NCBI GenBank assembly: GCA_038503065.1
Contig: JBCAMK010000009.1
Location: 1-64,000 of the forward strand
Direction: 5' to 3'
Length of the DNA stretch: 64,000 bases
From: Paragyromitra xinjiangensis
Lineage: Eukaryota > Ascomycota > Pezizomycetes > Pezizales > Discinaceae
In this document: in pieces, positions 44,190 to 56,494 of the stretch
Numbering within the stretch: position 1 is the stretch's first letter
Layout of the letters: every line of letters begins with the position of its first letter
Notes under the pieces: model-generated
Seen by the model: the letters and a program-made list of their open reading frames with translations, nothing else
The model's database searches: none
What the model was told of the DNA's origin: nothing
Made by a program: the position numbers and the translations under genes

Positions 44190-46408
44190 CGTGGGGGAGA
44201 GAGGGGTTTATATACAAATAATGAGCGAACAGTGATCAGTTTTACATTGTGACAGTCTCGAAGAAGAAGAAGGGTAACATTGTCGGTTGCCCTGTGGAGC
44301 AGAAGAGCCTCATTCTTGGCCAGTCAAGACCATAGAATCATTTCCTCTTTCCCCTCATCTGCTGCAGTGGCAGACTCTACTTTATCTTATTGCCCCTCTT
44401 CACCATTTCTTCTATTTCGCTGTCAGAAGCAACACCAGCTGGAGCCTTTCATTTATCTCACAGCTCTTACATCCTCGGCATTCTGCTCCCAAACCCGAAA
44501 ATACAACTTCAGAAGAACCCTCAACACATTCCAATTGACGAATAAGCAGTAACATTTCCCCGCTTCACATCGATCGTGGTGGTCTAAAGAAGCCGACAAA
44601 GGGACAAATAAGCTAGGAGCTGATGGGAAACCCAGCTGAACAGGAAAGCTGGGGAGATTGACAATTTACAAGTCTCACAGCAGAACCAAGTAGTGTCGGA
44701 TGGACCCATTCGAGAAAAGACTCCAGCAACCCAGTTTACCCTACGAATCGATAACATCCAACTCCAGCGCAGAGATCTCCCTCATTTCCAAACAAACACC
44801 ACGATGAACTTCGTTCATTACTTAGAACAGCAGCCGAGCAATCTTATTCACACGATACTACTCTAGTCGGATAGTAGCAACCAACTTTCCACATTACATC
44901 CCGATCACTAACTGCCGTCATTCATTTATTGGATCTTTCAGCCATACACACAGAGCTACCAGGGGCATTCGGGCAAACGATCACACGAAGGGACCGATGA
45001 GCAAGATTGATTAAGGGCTGAACAGACGGCGACGGAAGGCTTATGGTTAACGCAAATGAGCAAGACGATACCCAAGCCTTATGCTGATTTTTTTTGCATA
45101 GCAAACCAATTCAACAGACGAAAGCTTGAGCAGGCCATTCCCGGCAGTACCCTAGGCGTTCATCCTCATAGGACAAACCATTCATGGGTAACCCGGAATG
45201 ATGGCTAGCAGCCGAAACTCAACATGGCATGGAGGGCGGCTTCTGCTGGAATGCTGATAGCCCACAATTCCTGAAGTAATAACCTACTACGACATGCAAC
45301 GCATGATAGCTACACAAGTACCTGCAGGTACTACCGTAAAACCCATAGCACTTGGCTTGGTACGGTCTGTCTACTGGACGAATACAAAGACGAGGGATAT
45401 TTATCGATACCTGAACGAAGAAAACGTGGATAAATCATTAGTACCGCATAATCAGTTTGAGACTCTATTCACTCCCGACTCTGTCTTGCTATTTAGATCT
45501 CGAATCCACTGCTCATCCCGATATCTACTTCAACTACCTCCGTGGATCCATTATCCACCCCGCATATTATGAAGGAGCTATATCTGCGTCTATTAAATTA
45601 CTAACAGTAGGTCGCAACGGCAACTTCATTAGGGGCCAAAAGGGTTAAGACCAGTTAAAGTCATGGAGTATCACTCGTCTAGATCACCTACCCGTCGCTG
45701 AAGAGGAAGTGGATACATGGAGATATCTCGACCGCTCACACGGGTCAAAGACAAAGACTTTCATTATGAACCGTAAGAATACCGGGTGGATTTCCTAGTG
45801 GATTTATGGAGGTTAATACGAGGGGACCTATTAGAACTTTGTATCTGCAGCGTCCGTAGATGCATCATAATCATAACTCAACGAAACCCTCCTAAGCTGA
45901 GCCGGCCAAGTCAATTAGATTCCCTAGTCTATTAGAGTGGTGCACCCTAGATTGGATGAACAGAGCGAAAAAAATTTTCCTCAACCGACCTCTCCAGAGC
46001 TCGGAAAACTCTCATATTTTCCTCCAGCCACAGCAACTTGTGTTCAATACCAGTCAATCTTATATTTGGCCACTCGCGTTAAGAGCAAGTCAGCACAGTC
46101 AGCACCAATGAACTATCGCGAACTAAACGAATGATACCCTACCTGAAGGTAGTTTAAAGTTCGGTAAAAGTAGTCAAGTGTCTTTTAAGGCAAAGTCACT
46201 CGACATTAATAGATCACCGGAATCTAAGAATTTACTCAAACCATATCCCCATTCCAAACCTTGGACTCTAGCAATAGACAACATAGATTAATGATAAATT
46301 ACCCCACTAGGACCTATTCAAGAGAATACAAAGAGTCCAAAGAACAAAAAACAAAGCCCCAAACCCCACGCCCAGAAACCCAAACCAAACGCATCACCAC
46401 AACCACAA
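44190..46408. other. Intergenic, with a decayed frame at 45294-45830
   Basis: 44190-45290 shows only short frames. The decayed frame is listed separately. 45840-46408 has no supportable gene. Confidence 0.45.
45294..45830 (+). pseudogene. Degenerate coding sequence, family unknown
   Basis: One + frame from about 45490 reads HPDIYFNYLRGSIIHPAYY, a stop, DQLKSWSITRLDHLPVAEEE, then DTWRYLDRSHGSKTKTF and a further stop. An upstream ATG frame (45294) adds VYWTNTKTRDIYRYL before shifting. The continuity of protein-like sequence across in-frame stops suggests a gene broken by point mutations. I do not recognise the family. Chance is the alternative. Confidence 0.3.
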
Positions 46409-47059
46409 TTACCCTCGCATCTCCTCCTTCCCCTTAATCCGCCAATCCACACTCAACCTCTTCTGCCTCCTCTCCCTCACCTGCCACAAACCAAAAAGCA
46501 CCACAGAAACACCCACAACACATATCCACCTAACCACACCAACACACATCGCCCTCATCTTCCCATTAACCTCGTCTTCCAAAACCGGCATCGTATGCGT
46601 ACTACTAGCCTCCCCCTTCACCCACTCATACGCTATACCCGCCGGGACATAAGCCTTAACCCACTGTGGCGCCGACAGCGGCAACGCCCCATCCGTGCAA
46701 TCCGGATCTTTAGCATCAGCAGCAGACGTAGTTCCACCAACCGTCGCGACTCCAGAACCGTGGTGGACTTCGGGCCGCCAGTTGAGACATTTCTCTTGGA
46801 TTTTGAATTGGAGGTTGAGCGATAGACAGGGTCGGTGGGATGTGCAGGTTACTGATTCGAGGAATTGGGATACTGAGTTACAGAATATACGGCGGCAGTC
46901 GAGGTTGCAGTCGGATGATGTAGACGGGTTACTGTAGGAGTGGAGGTGGATTGATGTTGATGGTTCAAGGACTCGTTCTTCTTTTGGAGGACCTGGGGCG
47001 GCAAGTATGAGGTGGGCCGAGATGAGGAGGAATGAGAAAATGAACGTGGTGGAAAGCAT
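46409..47059 (-). CDS. Cys-rich single-pass membrane protein
   Basis: A single-exon, ATG-started frame of 216 residues. Residues 1-20 are a signal peptide (LSTTFIFSFLLISAHLILA). The ectodomain carries about nine Cys, clustered as CNLDCRRIFC, VTC..HRPC and KC, then DPDC. A C-terminal membrane helix (WICVVGVSVVLFGLW) is followed by a basic cytoplasmic tail (RERRQKRLSVDWRIKGK), so topology is N-out/C-in. No family is recognised. The Cys spacing suggests a disulphide-bonded surface or secretory-route protein, specific to this lineage as far as I can tell. Confidence 0.65.
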   Translation of the reverse strand: MLSTTFIFSFLLISAHLILAAPGPPKEERVLEPSTSIHLHSYSNPSTSSDCNLDCRRIFCNSVSQFLESVTCTSHRPCLSLNLQFKIQEKCLNWRPEVHHGSGVATVGGTTSAADAKDPDCTDGALPLSAPQWVKAYVPAGIAYEWVKGEASSTHTMPVLEDEVNGKMRAMCVGVVRWICVVGVSVVLFGLWQVRERRQKRLSVDWRIKGKEEMRG

Positions 47060-48397
47060 GGTGATATTAGGTTAATAATAAGCCAGTATCGTTATCCTAA
47101 TTGAAGAGTGTTTGCGGAACTTATTACCCTGAACCTATGCGAGAGAAAAGAGTAACAGTTGACCGATGTGGTACTAAAAGAGTGTGATGTTTTCGGATGA
47201 GGAAGAAGACAATACCTATCCGTCATGGGAATTATATACACCACCGCCAGGAGGCTCGGAATTCAACCATGACTCCTTTTCGTCGGAGGAAATGCCAAAT
47301 GTTACCTATATGTAAGGCCGTACACCCAAAGATGGTCCTCGAAAAACGGAACGCGCAAGGCGCAACCAAGAAAGAATGTACGGAGTATTTCCCATTTTAG
47401 GGCCTTTCTGATCCAGTCCAAGAGCTTGGCTAAAGGAATGCTCGTGGTAGGACTATGGTATTCGGGTAGCGAACAGAAAATACACCCTTGCCCGGTCCCA
47501 ATACTTTAACTCAGCATAGGTATATGTAGGTCTCAAAACGCAAGGGCAGGAGAAACCAAGCCAAATCTCCTCTTCGCGAAATCGGCGAATAAGATACAAG
47601 AAACGACGGGAATTCCCGTTCGTTAACACAGAGAACAAGCCATTGGTATGCTTTGGGCAAAGTTTTCTTATTCTTGTCTAACAAAGCTTGGGTACACATT
47701 CCTCCTAACCTGGTATCCATTTGTAGGGTACCACGATGGTATCGGGTCGATCACCCGCTTGTACCCAAGATATGTGCGATAGGGGAGATCACAACACAAT
47801 GAGACGTAAGGGAGTTAGTGGCGTATAAATATGGGGTACAATCACGGAGGAAAACAAGGGTTAGGCTTATTCAGCTGATAAAGTGAGTATCTTCTCTGTG
47901 GCTCAACAACTACGATCGCTCTGTGAACAGAAGTACATGTCGTTACGGAACAGAATAAATAGCGGCCCAGATAGATCACCAAGTTCCGGATGAAAAGGGG
48001 TTGCAGAGTTATCGTGGTTGTGACACTGCTAAGCATTGTGGCGCAGTGTTAAGCATAAAGATTGCAGCAGGTCACTAAGACCAAGCCCTTGTTTTCTGCC
48101 CCTGCATTCCAGTACTCCCAAGACCACAAGAATTTTCACTCCCGAAATTCCTACGCGCAGGCGAAAAGACAGTTTATTCAGTATAACGAATATCAGAGCG
48201 CCAGATATGTATGCAAATAACCCCCTCCCAATTTTGATGACCGATTTTGTACTTTAGGCAATAATAACTAACAAATAAAACAATAATAAGGGGAAATAAC
48301 CGACAAAAGAAAAAAAAGAAATTAACTCAAACATCAAAACCCCAAAACCAACCCTAAGAACCAATCATACAGCTGGCGAATATATCCCAATGCCACT
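47060..48397. other. Intergenic, no gene seen
   Basis: Frames are short and overlapping. A string gtggcgcagtgttaagc at about 48039 resembles a tRNA A box but no B box follows. Nothing is supported. Confidence 0.45.
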
Positions 48398-49683
48398 CTA
48401 CAAAGACACCACACCCACAGAAATCAAAGCGACAAATCCAGCAAGAGCGAAGTTGGCAACGTACGCAGAAGACTTGGAAACCTCGTCGATATTCGCGGTA
48501 TCAGCTGCCGAGCTAGGAGAAACAGGGACGTTTCCTGTCGACGAAGAACCAAAGGATGAGCTGGTTGAAGATGAGTCTGCAGAACCATCATTTGATCCGT
48601 TACTGGAACTGATAGAAACAGTCCCGTTACCGCTTGAAGAAGTTCCATTCACGTTTCGGTTACCACCGTGGGTGGTTGAATTACTGGTTCCATTACCATG
48701 AAGGAATGATCCATGCAGAGTGCTATTCGTCGAGTTTCCTCGCGAACCCCCAATGATTGTTCCGTTGTGTGAACCACCGACATGAGTTGCGTTTCCCCTG
48801 CGGGTCCCATTTCCAGAAAACGGTGAACCGGTGAGATTGCCATTCTTGTTCTCTGCCACGAAGAAAGTCCCAGCGACTGGCACTCCAAGAGCATACTCCG
48901 CTGCGAACGACACAAGATCAAATCCGGACCTATCGCTGGCATCGAAGCTATCTGACAATGCGAAATCTTTTGGCTGAGAGAACAGGAAAAATGTGTATCT
49001 GTGTGGGCCCGATCCAGCTGGTGGGGCAGGCGCGAGGTACTTCACGGCAGGTGCCTTGGATGCTGAGAGAGCTGCAGATCCGGAAGAGTTCGAAGCAGAA
49101 ACCAAACCAGGTTGCATAAAGTGAAGGATCTGTGGGTTTTCCACATCTGGGTCGATCATGACGAGGATGTACTCTCCATCAAGTTTCGATGATGCACTAA
49201 ATGATGGAGCGGATGCAACTTCTAAAAAAATCATGACGGTTAGCTGATAATTCAAGATTCTAGTAGATAAGATATTATCTTACTGGTCACTGGTATCTCA
49301 ACGCCACTATTAGCAGGAGATACAGTAATGCTTCCATACTTGCAACTAAGCCCAGTCAACTGCGTGAAAGCGGGAAAGACATCCGTAGGAAACGGCTTTC
49401 CAGACGAGACCACGCTGCTAACAATCGCAGAAAGCACACCAGTAGGAGCAGGATCTTGAGCCGAGACTGAACTCAGTATCTCAGAAACAATACCACTAGG
49501 GGTCGAATCTTGTACTTTGGCTGAAACAGAGCTGACTATTGCTGAAACGACATTGGTGGGGGTCGAATCTGGAATAGCCACACTGTCAACGAGGCTTGAA
49601 ATGGGACCTATGGGAATAACTATAGCCGAGACGCTACCAGCCAGTGCAAAGGCACAGGCGAGTGTTGCTCCGTAGTATAACAT
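48398..49683 (-). CDS. Secreted PEBP-domain protein with GPI signal
   Basis: Two exons (49284-49683, 48398-49221) with a 62-bp intron (GTAAGA...TTTTAG, phase 1) give about 407 residues. ATG at 49683 starts a signal peptide (LYYGATLACAFALAGSVSA). A linker with three repeats of TPxxVVSAIVSSVSA-type sequence follows, then a phosphatidylethanolamine-binding-protein domain: ILVMIDPDVENPQ (ligand-pocket DPDxxxP) and PPAGSGPHRYTFFLF (GxHRY). After the domain comes a 110-residue Gly/Ser/Asn-rich stalk full of NGT/NST sequons, then a hydrophobic tail (YVANFALAGFVALISV) fitting GPI attachment. PEBP proteins bind phospholipid headgroups or act as regulators; a wall-anchored form is less common. The canonical central His is not obvious, so binding may be altered. 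Confidence 0.85.
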
Positions 49684-51787
49684 CGTGAGAGGTGTAGATG
49701 CCGAATAATGTATCTGCCGTAAAAGACTGTAGATAACTAATGCAAATCGAGCCACTCAACACTATTCGTAAAACAGAACGACCAAATGAGAGACCTAGAA
49801 TGCGTAAAAAGAGTGTAGAATCTCAACCGTCCGGACGGAGAAATTGAAGGGTTAGGAAAACCGTGGAAAAATGCTTTTAAAGAAAGATGCAGAAAAACCC
49901 AACCAGGAAATGCAAAAGATAGTAGAGATAGACGGACACAGCAAAGGCCCAAAAGAAACACGGTTACATAGGAGACAGGGAAAAAAAGGGAAAATACAAA
50001 CTTCAGAGAGTGTGGAAAGGAGAAAAAGGAAATCGAAGAGAAGAAGGAGGTTCCAGAAGATATACCAAGCTAGAGCTCGGTTGCCAAGACAAGGCGTTGT
50101 TGTTTCATTCAAGTTTTGCCAAGGGCGGGAGAGAAACAGGGATGGGAAGGAGGATCAGTATCTTTTTGCGTTAGCGCTGAGCTCAGAACGCAGCTCCGGG
50201 AGGTGGTAGGACCGCAGACACGGTTGGCCAGATGAAGCTCGATCTTTTGCTTCATGGGGTCTAACTCACCCTGTAGCCTACAGCTGGGAAATATTGGAAA
50301 CGTCAGAAATACACTGTCGTTATTTCTTGGCTGAGACCTGAGTGTTCAGTTTTGAAGCTGCACCTTCTCCAGGCGTATCGAGATTCTCGTCAACCCACAT
50401 GTATGTATTCATTGAAGCGTGTCCATATGTGTACCGCTTTATTTGCAAGGCGTACCGTGAAGTATGAATGTAATACGCCAAAATACTAGATTAAGCTTGA
50501 GGCTGTGTACCAAAACAACTACCTATGGGCTTTTTCGGCGGGGCAGATTTATCTCGAAAGAGTTGACCGAACCCCAACACCCACTTCTACTTCGACGTCT
50601 CAGCGTTCGATTCGATGTCCTGAATTCGATGGGATACAGGTACTTCATGTATGCACAGCGACAGATACATGTAGGGATCAGCCTCAGGGCTAGGGTTCAT
50701 TGGACAACCAACAAAAAAATACAGTGTTTGCTCCACTCCATAATTTCGCTCCCTTTTTAGAATCTCCAAACGATGGTGATCTACAAATGTATCGAGGTGC
50801 CGCGTACCCCCAGACTAATGCCCTTTGACGGACACACTTACAAATCCACGGATCTGCGAAAGCAGCCTGTTCCAAAAACGTAGGTCACCGAGCGATTAAA
50901 TCCAGTTGGCTAAGTAAATCTTAACTGAGGTTTCGTTCGTTTTTTTTTTCTTTTGGTATTATATGCAGGCTATAGTAAAGCGGGAGCCAGCAGTACACCT
51001 CAATATGGTGCTGCCATCGTGGTAGCTATTTCAAATAACTTTGATACCGCCTCAAAAAGCCGCCCTATTAATGAGGCCATTGACGTTTTACTAATCTAAG
51101 ACGCCTGATAACTCGAGTGATAGGGCATGATGGGCTCACCTGCTACCCAGCTGATCGTGATCTTGCATTAGTATAGGACGTGGTGTCGTAATATGGTAGG
51201 CGTTGGAAAGTATCAGCCTGGTCCCCTTTTGAGAAAAGTGCACTTTCGTTGCACCTGCAACCAATATATCCCAAGATATTTATCGTTCCATCAGTCAGGC
51301 CACTTGACCTATGTCAACTACTGCGGGCCTAGACCTCCACCGGGGAAGGCGGAGCAGCTGGTTCGAGTGATGATGCGTGATAAACCTTAAACATCCAAGC
51401 CAATTGCGGCTGACTGATCGCCGCGGAAAATCCTGTTTGTGTTTCCAGGTTGGCGTCACAAGTGGCCGCCAATTGGAGGATGCTTAGGCTTAAATAAAAG
51501 ATATTATTAAGTATGTGTGATACAAAAACAAAAACATCAAAGCTAACTCGGGGAACCGTATCATAACATGGCCCCAGAACATCACCCATCACAACTTGCC
51601 AATTAAGCACAAAGAAAGAAATTAAGAAAATAAAAAAAAGCAAATGAAGGTATGTGGATGTCGTCTGGGCCCGAGACCTCGCTAGATCGCTAGGGATTCG
51701 CTTCCATGTACCTGTTAGATTCATTAGTCTTAGTATTATAAACCGGGAACGGTTGTACATACTGATACGGTTACTGCTTCGTGTCTG
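49684..51787. other. Intergenic, no gene supported
   Basis: Purine/pyrimidine-biased runs at 49850-50200 create long but composition-driven frames. The minus frame 51329-51760 begins with ATG yet shows no domain and lies directly downstream of the small gene at 51788, probably its 3' flank. Confidence 0.4.
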
Positions 51788-52169
51788 TCATTCGGGGAAA
51801 AAGCGTCTCTCATCGGTTGGAACCTCAACTTTCATCGAGCCTCTCCTACGATGCCTGATTTTTTTCATTTTCTTCACAGCAGTTTGTGGTGGTGGAGGCG
51901 AAATGCTCTCGATAAGTTTCTCCATGCGGCCGATGCCTGGCCCTCCTAAGAAAAGCTCCATCGGGGAGCAAGAAGAGGTCCTATGGCTAGGAAAGAATTC
52001 TGTCAAGTCGACACCGAATACAGATGTACTATGCTCAAATTTTAGATGTTGAACGGTTATTCAAAGCAGGCAATGGTCTTTACCTTTCAGATGCTGTTTC
52101 ACCGATGAGAGAGATTGTTCCTTGACTGTTCCCATCGCTGTTTTCTAGAGTATCGGTGGTGGTCGACAT
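51788..52169 (-). CDS. Small two-exon hypothetical protein
   Basis: Exon 1 (52084-52169, ATG at 52169) encodes an acidic Ser/Thr-rich start (MSTTTDTLENSDGNSQGTIS). A 55-bp intron (GTAAAG...GCATAG, phase 2) leads to exon 2 (51788-52028). Exon 2 reads TSVFGVDLTEFFPSHR, then LFLGGPGIGRMEKLIESI, a Pro run, and the basic motif KKMKKIRHRRRGSMKVEV, ending RRFFPE. Total is about 108 residues. The phase match and coherent composition support it. No family is recognised. The lysine/arginine block could be a nuclear signal. Confidence 0.55.
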
Positions 52170-55100
52170 GTCCGAAGTAGTTATGGTAATAGATGAGATA
52201 AAGCTATCGTTATGTTTTCGTTCCCGCGTCCCTTTTTTTTTTTTTGGCTTCGGTGTCTCGATTCCTTTTACGCTCCCACATAGAAGCTACTTATATATTA
52301 TTCTTTTTTGTGCTCTTCCACTAGGGGCTGATTTTGCTTCTCAGAAACCCAACAATACGGCGTACCGCCGGCACCCCCATGAGCAACCGGAGCGGAACTA
52401 TTCGGGACAAGACGTAGCCCTAAATTCTATCGTACGATAGTTTATTGTCATTTCTTCTTTGCCCTTTAGTGGCATCGTACCCAGGCGCGTGGTCACTCTG
52501 CCTGGGAGTCAGCCACCGAAAGTCAGATCCACAATCTGATAGAAGAGCTGAGGAGGACAAGATCCCTACCCCCACTGAGCAAAGAAGACGTGGTAATTTC
52601 AGGCCTAGACCCAAATGAATTCGTGGGATGAGCTTCGTCCGATGTGCGAATTTTTCCATGGTTTCCAGAAGGTAGTTGGGTCGAGGTAAGGAGTGAGACC
52701 ACGTGAATGTTTGGACCCTGCTTTAGGACCCCTCATGATCGAGACACACGCTGCCGTCTTGGACGCGAGCTCCTGCATTAACCAGATGGCCAACCTCCTT
52801 CCATTGCCATACCAAGATCTCCCTTCATGACGGATGGAAACTAATCACGAATTGGTTAGAAGAAATGGCACCACTTAGAGGTCATCGTATCTTACTCGCA
52901 GTAGGCTTGCTACTCGTCTATCTGCCGCGATCGTTCCTTCCACACGGGGGGGTGCGTAGTTGTTCTGGCCATCGACGTTGTTTGAGGTTGGAGCTGTGGC
53001 TGAAATTGGCGAGGCACTGCCGCCTAAATGAGGCCAGAGGGACTGCACAATGACGTTGGTCAGGAGGACATGGTTGGGCAATTGACGTCGTTCCAAGACC
53101 GCGGCTGAGAACCCCGCGACGTTGCTGATCTGAACAGTTTCTACCACCTGGAACATAAGCACAATCCGTCTATCACCTTCACCGCATTGCGGATACGGAG
53201 AAACCGGTCCGTTTCTACATGTCTGGGTGTTTCTTTTTTCTCGCATCTACCGGAGGTGAGACCAAGTTTCTAGCACCCCAGGGGCATTTGTTCCAAAGTC
53301 TCAGTTCCAGTCTCGGAATTTGGGATATCGTTACCTGTCAACAAAAAGAAAGTGTGCGAGGGGATGGCGAACCCACTGACGAACTCCATCCCAACCAAGA
53401 TGCTCGGCCCTGCAGAACGCTGACACGCTGCCGCCGCGGGATCATTGAGATCTGCAAACCACGGTGGCGGAATTGAATCCAACCCTCCGTCGAGGCATGA
53501 CCCCATATCTCGATAAGCCTTTCGAGTTCACCTCACGACGTTTGCCTCTTGAGCAGCTTTGCAGTGCGTCATCCTATGTACACTTCAAATGTACACATTC
53601 ATCTCTAGATGGGCAATGGCTGAATGTCATTATCCAAGACACATAGTCCATCAACTCAGGCATTTGAAAATGCATTTGTGTCTCTGCTTCGCCGGGCCTC
53701 GGCGACGATGCCGACGGGTATCAGCACAGACGTCACCCTGCAGGCAAAGGGTGTGCCACCTTAAAAGCTTGTATTATATCTCTAGTATCACGGATACCCC
53801 ACGGACGCCCCCCGTATAGAATGTGGACTGGGTCAGCGCTAGGTAGACACCACCATGCGCAGCTCATTTACCTTCTAGAGCCTTGCCCTTCGTGATTTGT
53901 TTCCGCAGAACCTGTTTTGGAAACGGTACACGACATGTACACTTACGTAGGGACAGCCCTGCGCCGAAGCAAAGAACCATATATCTGCATAACATCACGA
54001 TTAGATTGAGACACGATCTGACTCAATGGAAGTACTAGACACATGACTCCACGGGGCTTCGTTCAGCCTATTATACACACCAATTCTGGCACAATCAGAG
54101 AGAGTGAGGTTGAAAAGCACAATATCGGAAGAAATTGGGGGGGGGATTGATCACGAACCGAAGAGACAACACATTGAAGAGGTTGAGTGTTGTGTCTCGC
54201 ACCATATGGCCCCGCGTGTTCGTCTACGAGTTCGCCCCAGTGATACCGGAGGGGTTTTCCACTAAACGTCACGGTGTCCCAAGTTTTACAGGCTATGAGT
54301 ATGTGCATATATGTTTGTGTGACCATCGTCGTTATATGCCGAGTGAGTATCGATGAGCAGTTTAGTTTTGGGATTGGATACTTCTATCGATCTCGCATTT
54401 TAGAGCGGCTGAAGAGCTATGCAGCATCGCCACAAGCTTCGGAAAAAAAATTTTTCCTGCGAGGTTTCCTTTGTGTTTATTCCCCACAAAAGCGAAAGTA
54501 AATGTTTGGTATGATGTACGCCAATCCCGTGCGTGTACCTTATTCGGCATGCAGCACAACGAATGAGAACCGACCCCGCGCAGCGGTACACTGAGGGGTC
54601 CCACACAAATCGAAACACTCCACGCTCCGTTAGGTAGCTTATCTATAAGTTTATTCTTTACCCCTTACCTATTTCCTGGACGTTTGAACCGGCTACCTTG
54701 ACATCACTCCAGGTTCAGAGAACTGCAGGGTGATCGGGTACGATGATAGGTATTTGGAAACAACCCCTCTTCCCACGATCTTTTCCCTATAATAACGATC
54801 GTATACATAGCGGACGAGTATCGTTTCCCTAAAAACTAATCAAAAGCAAGTATAGTCTAACTCGGCCTCTTGGTATCCGGAACCCGAGGAACATATAGAC
54901 CGAAATCCATACATCGCGAGAAGGCTGACAAACAACCCCGGTGCTGAGCAGTTTCAAAGCACAGATTCACCACCCGTAGCTGCGCCCTCCTGGTTTTGTG
55001 GGCCTTTGACGATGCGCGCTGAAGCTCTCGTGGCTCCTTATCTTATCACCTCTTGTCGCTCACAAACTTCCAGCCATACGAGCTATTCAATAGATATCAA

Positions 55101-56494
55101 CAACAGAAGCGGCGAGCTGACAGCTGTCCGTATATTCACCAACGGAAATTTCACGATGGCCGTTTGGCACAACTTCGGCAGCCTCACAGTCAGGGGTTGG
55201 AGTTTCCTTTCTTATCAAAAATTGCTACCCATACGGAGATTGCGCGTGAAGTAACCTACGTCAATTCTGCGTCGGCCTGAGTTTGAGGATGTCGTGAGGG
55301 GGTTTTTGAGGAAATTTTTCTAGAATTTGAGAGCATCCAATGCACTTCAGCCTGCGATGCATCTTATCATCTCCCAAGATCTCAATTGCATTTGAAGCAC
55401 AGATTGCGAGATGTACTGTCCAGGAAACGTGATGAGCATTGCAAACCAGTCAGTAAGATGGTACTCGGCACGCTCCGAACGGTAATGACTAGGAGTTATG
55501 CGCTAAATTGTCGAATAGATAGACGCTGAGGCTCAATTATAAGCGTAAGTAAACGTAAAATTCAACTCGAATAACGTAAACTGTGTTACTTCGCCCAGTA
55601 ATAGTAAAACCGTATCTGATCGAAGTTCGGTTCTGTACATCGCAACCGAGGATATATAGTAAATGACTTATCAGGTTTAGATGTAACCCAATAATTCAGT
55701 TCTTTTGCAAGTCTTTAATATGATCACCAGTTTTTTTTTTTTCGTGGAGGGCCATATGAATACCTAGAAATTCAGAGCTCATGTCATGCCGGTCCGCTGG
55801 CATTGAGGTTAGATCACTGATCTTGCTTTGAGAGGGGTTCCGCCCGGAGCCTTTCCGATTGATCCACGTTTCACACCCGTGTTTCAGCACCCACTAACAA
55901 CGGATGCCCCCTCTATCAGGATGAAGCGAAGCGAGTATTCGTTTGCTATTGAGAGGATGATACGGAGTTACTAGATCCAATAAGACCACAAAAAAAACTT
56001 GCTCCCTTGAAAAAAGAAGTATGAACAGAAAAAACGCATCCAAGAAAGAAACAAAGCAAAACGCCTCCGGGACTCCTCTTCTGCCCTCAATAACTTCAAA
56101 GAAAATATACCAAAAGACCGTAAAAACAGAAAATGTCGCCGCGGCGGCCCCCCAAAAGTAGCTCCGAAAAATAAAACCAAAAGCACTGAATAAACAAAAT
56201 AAACCGTATAGCGAGGAAACTCCATCTACCTTTTGTACCACTGAAAATGAAAAAGAATCGGAGAAAAGAAAAAGCTGCAAACCTTCAAAATACTCCGCGC
56301 GCAGTGCTCTTCTGAAAAAAAAATAGCGAAAGCCTCCCTTTCCTATATATCCCATCTGTCCCGAGCGCAAATAACTTCAGACCATCCACTCTGTTGATTC
56401 ATCGTTCTGTTTTTTGCATTCACCAGCAACCTGCTTTCCCCCACTCCTTCTCCATCCCACTCACATGCCATCTCGACAAAGAACGAAGTTGATT
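52170..56494. other. Intergenic, with uncalled minus frames at 52.9-53.5 kb
   Basis: No model could be closed. Two minus frames, 53270-53506 (GPSILVGMEFVSGFAIPSH) and 52875-53246 (VQISNVAGFSAAVLERRQLP), read protein-like and may be exons of one decayed gene. The hydrophobic minus frame 55894-56370 arises from A-rich sequence on the + strand. 54-55.8 kb shows nothing. Confidence 0.4.

Noticed and set aside
49852..50209. Basic + protein and hydrophobic minus protein
   Set aside because: Both arise from a purine-rich tract and the minus one lacks ATG.
51329..51760. 143-codon minus protein
   Set aside because: No domain, uneven composition, directly downstream of the small gene at 51788; likely 3' flank.
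55894..56370. Hydrophobic 158-codon minus protein
   Set aside because: Its Phe/Leu richness comes from A-rich + strand runs, and it lies just beyond the end of the Zn2Cys6 gene.
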